From NCBI GenBank assembly GCA_929200485.1, contig CAKMZU010000252.1:1-5300 (forward strand): DNA of 5,300 bases. Reading direction: 5' to 3'. The notes beneath the pieces were generated by a model, which was not told where the DNA came from, made no database searches, and saw only the letters and a program-made list of their open reading frames with translations. The stretch's first letter is position 1. Each line of letters starts with the position of its first letter. Positions 1-5,300 of the stretch are shown piece after piece. The position numbers and the translations under genes are program-made. This stretch comes from an uncultured Gammaproteobacteria bacterium. GTDB taxonomy: Bacteria; Pseudomonadota; Gammaproteobacteria; Pseudomonadales; DT-91.

Positions 1-2
1 GC

Positions 3-560
3 GTTCAACTCTATATACTGGATCAACATCAGGCATTGGCACCCATTGGCACCACAGGTGAATTATATATTGGCGGTTTGGGTGTCTCGCTTGGCTATTT
101 AAATGACCCCGAGCAAAATGCAAAAGCCTTTATTGATAACCCTTTTGTATCAAAAGATGGCGTGAAAATTTATAAAACGGGTGACGCAGCAAGGTATCAA
201 TGGCGTGAAGATGGCACCTTAAGTGTTGAGTTTTTAGGTCGATTAGATGATCAGATTAAAATTCGTGGTTTTCGGGTCGAGCCGCGAGATATTGCCAAGC
301 GCATTACGGAATATGTTGAGGTCAACGATATTCTGGTCATGCTGGATGAACGCTTTGATGTGCCAAGGTTGGTGGCTTATGTCATTGAGGGTTCGCAGGC
401 TCTGGATATTAAAGGCTGTGTCGATTACCTAAAGGCCTGGCTGCCGAACTACATGATCCCACAGGACTTTGTTTTGCTGGAGAGTTGGCCGTTATCAGCC
501 AATGGCAAAATTGATCGAAAAGCCTTGCCAAAAGCAATCCCGGAGCAAGGAAAGCATACA
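3..560 (+). other. Adenylation domain A1, C-terminal part (motifs A6-A10)
   Basis: This is the C-terminal part of an amino-acid adenylation domain, which makes the aminoacyl-AMP and loads PCP1. Visible motifs: A6, GELYIGG...GYLN (residues 19-34); A7, YKTGD (57-61); A8, GRLDDQIKIRGFRVEP (79-94); A9, LPNYMIP (147-153); A10, NGKIDR (167-172), whose lysine at 507-509 is the conserved catalytic Lys517 equivalent. After RVEP the usual acidic GEIE-type stretch reads RDIA, a mild departure. The substrate-pocket motifs (A3-A5) lie left of the window, so the amino acid cannot be predicted. Confidence 0.95.
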
Positions 561-3500
561 GACTTTAAAGCACCTGAGAGCTTGGTGCAGCGTCAACTTA
601 GCCAGATCTTTGCGAAGAAGTTAGAGTTAGAGAAGGTTGGAGTTAATGAGAATTTCTTTGAACTTGGCGGTCATTCTATTTTAGCCACACAGGTAGTGGG
701 CGAAATTCAACAAAGTTTAGGGGTGGATTTCAGTGTTCGCGCCTTTTTTGAAACGCCAACGGTTGAAGCGATAAGCCATCAAATAGAAAATAACGATGGG
801 TTGAAGGATATTCAGAAACACTTCCCTATCACGCGCGTTTCCAGGCAGTCAATGATTCCGCTATCCCCTGCGCAAGAACGTTTATGGGTTATTGAACAGA
901 TGCGCCCGGGCACCTCGAGTTACCTGATTCCTTTCGCGTTAAAACTATCAAAAGACGTCGATCTCGATCGGCTCGCTCAAGCCTTGATACAAGTGGTGGA
1001 TCGGCATGAGAGCCTGCGCACAGCGATACTCAATGATGGGCAGGAAAATGCCTATCAAAAGATTCTGCCAGTTGACCAATTTGAGCTAATACAACTTGAA
1101 GCAAAAACTGAAAGCCAGGCTATCTCGAGTGCGAAAAATTTTGCGTTAGCGCCTTTTGCTTTTGATCAGTCACCCTTGTTCAGAGCAGCCTTTATTCAAC
1201 CGCTTGAGAGTCATCCGCTTTTTGTTGCCAGCTTTCACCATATCATCAGTGATGCCTGGTCGCTAGACGTGTTCCGTAAAGACTTGGTGACAGCCTACAG
1301 CGACTTGGCTTGCGGAAACTTATCGTTCGAACCACTAACGTTGCAATATGCCGATTTCAGTGTCTGGCAACGCCAATATTTAGGTTCTGAAGCTGCTGAG
1401 CAGCATTTGGAGTATTGGTTAAACCAGTTAAAAGATTTACCGCCGCCATTACGTTTACCTCTTGATAAAGAAAGGCCGGCGGTTCAAAGCTATAACGGTG
1501 CGATTGTCGAGCATAAACTTGATGCGTCTCTGGTCAACAAGATGCAGGATTTTTCGAAGCAGCAGGGCATTACGCTCTATCAAGTGTTATTAAGTCTTTA
1601 TTTCTTATTGTTGAATAAGGCATCCAACCAGTCAGACCTGTGCATTGGTACGCCGATTTCCGGCAGGCAAATAAATTCGTTGCAGGCGATGATTGGTTAC
1701 TTTGTCAATGCCGTAGTGATTCGTCAGGATGTCAGCCAGTCGACGAATTTTTTAAGTCTTTGCCGGCAGACCATGGATCAAGTGTTAGGCGCTTTTGCGC
1801 ATCAAGATATACCCATTGAGCGAATATTAAGGCACTTGCCACTTGAGCGCGATTTGGCAATCAACCCTGTTGCGCAAGTCGGGTTTAATTATATTGATGA
1901 GGCGCTATTATCGACAGAAAATGAAGGTGGTCTGAGCTTCGAGGTTATTGAGCTAAAGTCTTTCGACGCTAAATATGACATGACATTGCATGTAATTAGC
2001 CAACAAGGAACGTTGTCGTTAAAGGCGGAATACAGTACGGATTTGTTTGATGAACGTACTATTGCCAACCTGCTCTCTCAATTTGAAATGCTTGCTGAAA
2101 GTTGTCTGGCAGCACCTGAACAGGCACTTGGAAATCTGGATATTGTCAATTTTGATCAGCTTTCACAGGAGACAGGTGTCTCTCGTTCCGGTGAAGACAA
2201 AGGTGACTGGTTACCACTGAATGCCATGCAGATGGACATGGCGATAGCGCAGTCGTTGTTCCCGACCGCTAGAGCGAATACCTTAGGTTATCAGGTTGAG
2301 GTTCCCTTTGTCGTTGAGCCGGTTATTTGGGAACAAGCTATTCATGCCGTGATTAAGGCTTACCCTGTTTGCCGGACTAAGTTAGTTGAAAATCCATTAC
2401 GTTTAGGGGAATTTGCTTATCAATATCAGGCAACGACGTTCGATACAGAGCTTGAAGTGATCGACTGGCAGGATGTTGACACAGCGCCTATTGAGCGAAT
2501 ACATGCCTTTGTCTATCAACCTGATGCTTACCAGCAACACCGTTTTTTCCGTTACGGTTTAGCCAGGCTTGCAGGGAATAAAACCCTGTTAATGATGAGC
2601 GCACACCATGCGCTTGTCGATGGCATTTCGGTGGATATTCTCGCACGATTGCACATTAACGCCTATGAATCATTGGTTAAGGGAGAAATACCAGCATTAG
2701 CTGACACGTACCCCCTAAAAGATTATACCTTGCAAAATCGGATGCTGGTTGATCAGCCTGAAACCTTGGCATTTTGGGAAAAAGAACTGTTGCCGGTTGA
2801 GGCGTTGCAATTTCCAGCTCAGGCTTTAAAAACCCGTGAAGAAAGCCTGCACGAGATTGAGTCGATAGCTATTGATTCAGAGCATTGGCAGGCGATTTTG
2901 GCGTTTTGTAAAAAGCGCCGAACGACGCCTGCCATGTTTTGCAAAGTGCTTTATAGTTATTTGATCGCAACCTATTGTCGAGCCGATAGCGCGTTTAGCT
3001 TAACAGAGTTTGTTGCTCAGAGAGATAAATCACAAGCGGATGCGTTAGGCTGCTTTTTTGAGCAAATGCCTTTTGTTGTGCCGGCTGATGTTCTCAAGCC
3101 CCAGTCAACTTTTGATGACTGGATAAAAGCAGGTCATGAGTTGCACCGCCGATCTAAAAAATTCCGTCGACTTTCCAAAGGGGCAACCGCAAAACTGCAG
3201 CCAATAGGCAATTTGCAGTTTATGTTTAATTTCTATCACTTTTTGCCCGAAACTTATGAAATTAATGGCGAGATGGCGCCTTGTGCAGAAGTGCCACCTT
3301 TTGTTGAAGGTGCTGTGCAGTTTATTGTTAAAGCCCAAGTCAATCAGACGAGTCTTGAGTTGTATTATCAGCCCCATTTATTCAACGCGTTAGACTTTCT
3401 TGAGCGATTCAAACAGTTAAGTTTGCAGGTGATTCGCAGCGATAAGCCAATGGCTCGTTTAAAAGGGCTGTTACATTCTGAATTTATGGACCAGCAGTTC

Positions 3501-4226
3501 CACTTTCAGGGTAAAGCCACGGATTTGGAAGGTACTTATCCAACACTTGTACGTGCAATGATGGCGCAGGCTGCAAAAACACCTGGAGCGACAGCCATTG
3601 TGGCGGGTGATCAGACCATCACCTACGATGAACTCAATAAAAAAACCAATCAGCTGGCACATTGGTTAAAAGGGCAAGGCACGGGTACAGATAATCGCGT
3701 AGCAGTTTGTTTGAAGCGAAGCCTTGATGCTATTGTTGCCATGATTGGCGTAGTTAAAGCAGGCGCAGCTTATGTGCCGCTTGACCCTTCTCACCCAGAG
3801 ACTCGCCTTCAATCCATGATGGTGACGGGCGGCATGGATATTGTATTTGCCGATAAATCTCAAGTAAGCGTATTTACAGAGCAAACGCTGATTGATCTAA
3901 AATCAAAGGTGTTCAATGAACAGCTGGCAATGATGCCTCAAACGGCAGTATCAACATCCCCCAATCCTGATGATTTGGCTTATGTCATCTTCACGTCAGG
4001 CACAACTGGCGATCCTAAAGGTGCGGGTGTTACGCATGCCAATGTGATGAATTTGCAAAGTTGGTATACCAAGGATATGCAGGCATCAGAGAATAGCCGG
4101 TTTCTTTTAATTAGCTCACTGGGTTTTGATTTAACACAAAGAATATTTTTGCACCGCTTATTTCTGGTGGTCGGTTGGTCATTTATGCCGAAGATTTTTA
4201 TGATGCACAAAAAATTGCAGTACTGA
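3..4226 (+). CDS. Non-ribosomal peptide synthetase, 5'-partial, ended early by a frameshift (A-PCP-C-C-A')
   Basis: Multimodular NRPS, a cytosolic assembly-line enzyme that activates amino acids with ATP, carries them as thioesters and joins them. Residues are counted from the codon at position 3, so residue number is position divided by 3. The frame is open through the left edge and position 3 onward encodes A-domain sequence (VQLYILD...), so the TTG at 36 is not a real start. Domains in order: A1 C-terminal part (residues 1-187), PCP1 (191-265), C1 (282-720), C2-like (735-1160) and the N-terminal two thirds of A2's nucleotide-binding part (1180-1379). Codons up to CAA 4137-4139 read as family sequence. 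The next 28 codons do not, and end at TGA 4224-4226. The true continuation lies in the -1 frame. The natural protein would therefore run past the right edge. The product (siderophore, lipopeptide or other) cannot be told from this window. Confidence that this is an NRPS is very high. Confidence 0.97.
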   Translation, partial: VQLYILDQHQALAPIGTTGELYIGGLGVSLGYLNDPEQNAKAFIDNPFVSKDGVKIYKTGDAARYQWREDGTLSVEFLGRLDDQIKIRGFRVEPRDIAKRITEYVEVNDILVMLDERFDVPRLVAYVIEGSQALDIKGCVDYLKAWLPNYMIPQDFVLLESWPLSANGKIDRKALPKAIPEQGKHTDFKAPESLVQRQLSQIFAKKLELEKVGVNENFFELGGHSILATQVVGEIQQSLGVDFSVRAFFETPTVEAISHQIENNDGLKDIQKHFPITRVSRQSMIPLSPAQERLWVIEQMRPGTSSYLIPFALKLSKDVDLDRLAQALIQVVDRHESLRTAILNDGQENAYQKILPVDQFELIQLEAKTESQAISSAKNFALAPFAFDQSPLFRAAFIQPLESHPLFVASFHHIISDAWSLDVFRKDLVTAYSDLACGNLSFEPLTLQYADFSVWQRQYLGSEAAEQHLEYWLNQLKDLPPPLRLPLDKERPAVQSYNGAIVEHKLDASLVNKMQDFSKQQGITLYQVLLSLYFLLLNKASNQSDLCIGTPISGRQINSLQAMIGYFVNAVVIRQDVSQSTNFLSLCRQTMDQVLGAFAHQDIPIERILRHLPLERDLAINPVAQVGFNYIDEALLSTENEGGLSFEVIELKSFDAKYDMTLHVISQQGTLSLKAEYSTDLFDERTIANLLSQFEMLAESCLAAPEQALGNLDIVNFDQLSQETGVSRSGEDKGDWLPLNAMQMDMAIAQSLFPTARANTLGYQVEVPFVVEPVIWEQAIHAVIKAYPVCRTKLVENPLRLGEFAYQYQATTFDTELEVIDWQDVDTAPIERIHAFVYQPDAYQQHRFFRYGLARLAGNKTLLMMSAHHALVDGISVDILARLHINAYESLVKGEIPALADTYPLKDYTLQNRMLVDQPETLAFWEKELLPVEALQFPAQALKTREESLHEIESIAIDSEHWQAILAFCKKRRTTPAMFCKVLYSYLIATYCRADSAFSLTEFVAQRDKSQADALGCFFEQMPFVVPADVLKPQSTFDDWIKAGHELHRRSKKFRRLSKGATAKLQPIGNLQFMFNFYHFLPETYEINGEMAPCAEVPPFVEGAVQFIVKAQVNQTSLELYYQPHLFNALDFLERFKQLSLQVIRSDKPMARLKGLLHSEFMDQQFHFQGKATDLEGTYPTLVRAMMAQAAKTPGATAIVAGDQTITYDELNKKTNQLAHWLKGQGTGTDNRVAVCLKRSLDAIVAMIGVVKAGAAYVPLDPSHPETRLQSMMVTGGMDIVFADKSQVSVFTEQTLIDLKSKVFNEQLAMMPQTAVSTSPNPDDLAYVIFTSGTTGDPKGAGVTHANVMNLQSWYTKDMQASENSRFLLISSLGFDLTQRIFLHRLFLVVGWSFMPKIFMMHKKLQY
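573..795 (+). other. Peptidyl carrier domain PCP1 (thiolation)
   Basis: Carrier domain of about 75 residues following A1. The phosphopantetheine site is LGGHS (663-677), with the serine at 675-677 as the attachment residue. It is preceded by the typical ENFFE and followed by a helix reading ILATQVV. The LGGHS form (rather than LGGDS) is the type usually found before an ordinary L-specific condensation domain, not before an epimerization domain. This agrees with C1 coming next. Confidence 0.95.
846..2160 (+). other. Condensation domain C1 (LCL-like), complete, with HHxxxDA active site
   Basis: About 438 residues with the full set of condensation motifs: C1, LSPAQERLW (861-887); C2, RHESLRT (1002-1022); C3, HHIISDA (1236-1256); C4, YADFSVW (1347-1367); C5, IGYFVN (1692-1709); C6, HQDIP (1800-1814); C7, NPVAQVGFN (from 1863). 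The second histidine of C3 (1239-1241) is the residue central to peptide-bond formation and is present, as is the aspartate (1251-1253). The usual glycine after it is alanine (1254-1256). The general style (SPAQERLW, PGTSSYLIP) resembles L-to-L condensation domains. Its expected role is to join the PCP1-bound chain to the amino acid on PCP2. Confidence 0.93.
2205..3480 (+). other. Second condensation-family domain C2, divergent, directly after C1
   Basis: About 425 residues between C1 and A2 with a condensation-domain fold signature. It opens with WLPLNAMQ (2208-2231), a weak C1 motif lacking RLW. HHALVDG (2604-2624) is a complete HHxxxDG catalytic motif. LGCFFEQMPF (from 3045) matches C5, and LQFMFNF (near 3210-3240) matches C7. 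The RHExLRT motif is replaced by YPVCRTKL, and HQDxP and the YxDFxxW motif are not recognisable. The linker from C1 is only about 20 residues, too short for a carrier domain. It could be a second catalytic C domain or a non-condensing accessory domain. The HHxxxDG motif rules against a heterocyclization domain (DxxxxD). Being placed before an A domain, with no preceding PCP of its own, argues against an epimerase. Which reaction it performs is unknown. Confidence 0.85.
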
Positions 4227-5010
4227 TGGAAAAGGCTCAGGTTACGGATCTTAATTGTGCGCCGAGCTTATTCTATCCGTTAGTTGAAGATTTGGATAAT
4301 GTTAAGCATCTGAATAGTTTGAACAATCTTTGCTTAGGTGGTGAATCTATTCAGATGGAACGTTTGGAGAGTTGGTATGCTAATAAAACGACTCGCATGG
4401 TCAACCATTATGGGCCAACCGAATGTACGGATATTGCATCGTTTTATCCTATTCCTAAAGGTAAAATCAATTCGGAAAATCTGCCGATTGGCAGACCCAA
4501 TGATAATGTGAGCCTCTATATTTTAGGCGAGCAACATCAGCTTGTTGCCAATGGGTTGGTGGGTCAGATTGCCATAGGCGGCAAAGGGATAGGTCGAGGG
4601 TATTTAAACCAAGACAGGCTGAATCGAGAAAAGTTTATCCCTAATCCTTTGGGTGACGGTCAGTTATATTTAACCGGTGATTTGGGTTTCTGGAATAAAG
4701 ACGGTCAGTGTGTTTTTGTTGCAAGAAGAGACTTTCAGCTCAAAATAAACGGTCAGCGTTTTGAATCACAAGAGATTGAGCATCATTGCAAACATTTGGC
4801 AGGTATTACTGATGCGTTGGTATTAATCAAAGAGAGTCAGTTAGTGGCTTATTTAGTCGGTGAAGAAGAATATACCAATAGCGCCACTTGGAAAACCGAA
4901 CTTGCTGAATTTTTGCCGGCCTATATGATCCCTAGTCGCTTTGTATTTTTATCCGAGTGGCCACGAAATAAAAATGGCAAGATAGATCGCAATGCGTTAC
5001 CTGAACCTAA
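3540..5010 (+). other. Adenylation domain A2, full length but split by a frameshift
   Basis: Complete A domain once the frame is restored. Before the break: ITYDELN (A1, from 3618), AGAAYVPLD (A2, 3759-3785), FTSGTTGDPKG (A3 ATP-binding loop, 3990-4022) and GFDLTQ (A4, 4122-4139). After the break: KNIFAPL, NHYGPTE (A5), A6, A7, A8, A9 and A10. Aligning by eye to the GrsA Phe pocket gives D235, L236, K239 (this codon lies at the break and could be R), N278, C299, G301, H322, D330, I331 and K517. D235 and K517 indicate an alpha-amino acid. I cannot match the rest to a known substrate with confidence. A8 reads KINGQRFE where KIRGxRIE is usual. Confidence 0.93.
4137..4150 (+). other. Frameshift site (one base missing) inside A2
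   Basis: Before this point the first frame matches A-domain sequence (FDLTQ). After it, only the -1 frame does (NIFAPL...). Restoring one A in the AAA run (4138-4140) gives TQKNIFAPL, the wording common in this A-domain type. Restoring one T in the T5 run (4146-4150) would give TQRIFFAPL, the same length but a poorer match. Both are homopolymer runs where sequencing errors occur. Confidence 0.9.
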
Positions 5011-5300
5011 AGCGTTAGATGAAAAACCATTGGTTTTACCGCAAGATGACCTTGAGACTGCGGTGTTATCCATCATAAAAGAAGCGGTGGATGCTGCCAG
5101 CATGAGTATGGATGATAACTTCTTTAATTTAGGTGGAAACTCATTGTCAGCCTCGCGCGCACTAATGCAGATTCGCAATCGTTTCTCTGTTGAGATTCCA
5201 TTGCATATGATTTTCGACTTAAACACGCCCAAAGCGTTAGCAGATTTTATAAAAGTGTCTCAAAGTGTCATGGCGAATATGAAGAAGGCAGAAGCGCCTT
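4139..5300 (+). CDS. NRPS continuation after the frameshift: A2 C-terminal part plus PCP2, 3'-partial
   Basis: This is the rest of the same NRPS, read in codons starting at positions 4139, 4142 and so on. It has no stop codon to the right edge, about 387 codons. It begins with KNIFAPL, exactly what should follow FDLTQ in an A domain. It then carries NHYGPTE (A5, 4403-4423), GYLN (A6, ending 4609), YLTGDL (A7, 4667-4684), LPAYMIP (A9, about 4913-4933), NGKIDR (A10, 4973-4990) and LGGNS of a carrier domain (5129-5143). The frame opens upstream only after a TGA at 4127-4129. A gene caller would probably start this piece at TTG 4175 or ATG 4226, but neither is likely to be a real start, because either would delete part of the A-domain core. 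The preserved motifs and lack of stops show that this frame is still under coding constraint, or was until recently. Confidence 0.93.
5045..5265 (+). other. Peptidyl carrier domain PCP2
   Basis: Carrier domain following A2, in the frame used after the break. DNFFNLGGNS contains the phosphopantetheine attachment serine at 5141-5143, followed by LSASRALMQIRNRF and the IPLHMIFDLNT helix typical of PCPs. It completes a C-C-A-PCP module. The remaining bases to the right edge look like inter-domain linker (SQSVMANMKKAEAP), so the next domain or the end of the protein lies outside. Confidence 0.93.

Noticed and set aside
36..38. TTG at 36 as the start of the NRPS gene
   Set aside because: The frame is open to the left edge and the codons before 36 already encode conserved A-domain sequence, so the gene begins outside the window.
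247..432. Small plus-strand reading frame inside A1
   Set aside because: It is a shadow of the NRPS in another frame with no recognisable protein features.
2205..3480. C2 as an epimerization or heterocyclization domain
   Set aside because: Heterocyclization domains carry DxxxxD in place of HHxxxDG. Epimerization domains normally follow a PCP directly, whereas this one follows a C domain and precedes an A domain, and PCP1 has LGGHS rather than the LGGDS usual before an epimerase.
4131..4150. Programmed -1 ribosomal frameshifting
   Set aside because: There is no X XXY YYZ slippery heptamer in the correct phase (the codons are TTA ACA CAA AGA). Such recoding inside an A-domain core is not expected.
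3105..4210. Several minus-strand reading frames of 63-90 codons across C2 and A2
   Set aside because: They lie opposite strongly conserved NRPS coding sequence, have no family resemblance and no ribosome-binding or promoter context.
4921..5232. Minus-strand reading frame of 103 codons
   Set aside because: It is antisense to A9, A10 and PCP2, which are clearly coding on the plus strand.

Overview
The whole window is the interior of one large plus-strand non-ribosomal peptide synthetase (NRPS) gene. It enters from the left edge already inside an adenylation (A) domain and leaves at the right edge just after a peptidyl carrier (PCP) domain. No start codon, promoter, terminator, RNA gene, mobile element or CRISPR array is visible, and I see no stretch of more than about 100 bases that is not protein-coding.

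Domain order, left to right: C-terminal part of A1 (3 to about 560), PCP1 (about 573-795), a canonical condensation domain C1 (about 846-2160), a second and divergent condensation-family domain C2 (about 2205-3480) with no carrier domain between them, a full-length A2 (about 3540-5010), and PCP2 (about 5045-5265). This is the end of one elongation module followed by a complete C-C-A-PCP module. A1 loads its amino acid on PCP1, A2 loads the next on PCP2, and C1 and/or C2 joins them. No epimerization or thioesterase domain is present, so synthesis continues beyond the window.

The reading frame breaks inside A2. The first frame (codons starting at positions divisible by 3) stops at TGA 4224-4226 after about 28 nonsensical codons. 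The correct A-domain sequence continues without a stop in the -1 frame from about 4139 to the right edge. One missing base around 4137-4150 explains this. It is either a sequencing or assembly error or a recent inactivating mutation.

The moderate GC content (roughly mid-40s percent by eye) and the protein style suggest a gammaproteobacterium, possibly marine, but this is a weak inference. The most unusual element is the tandem C-C arrangement. The second C-family domain keeps an intact HHxxxDG motif but lacks several other C-domain motifs, while the first has HHxxxDA.
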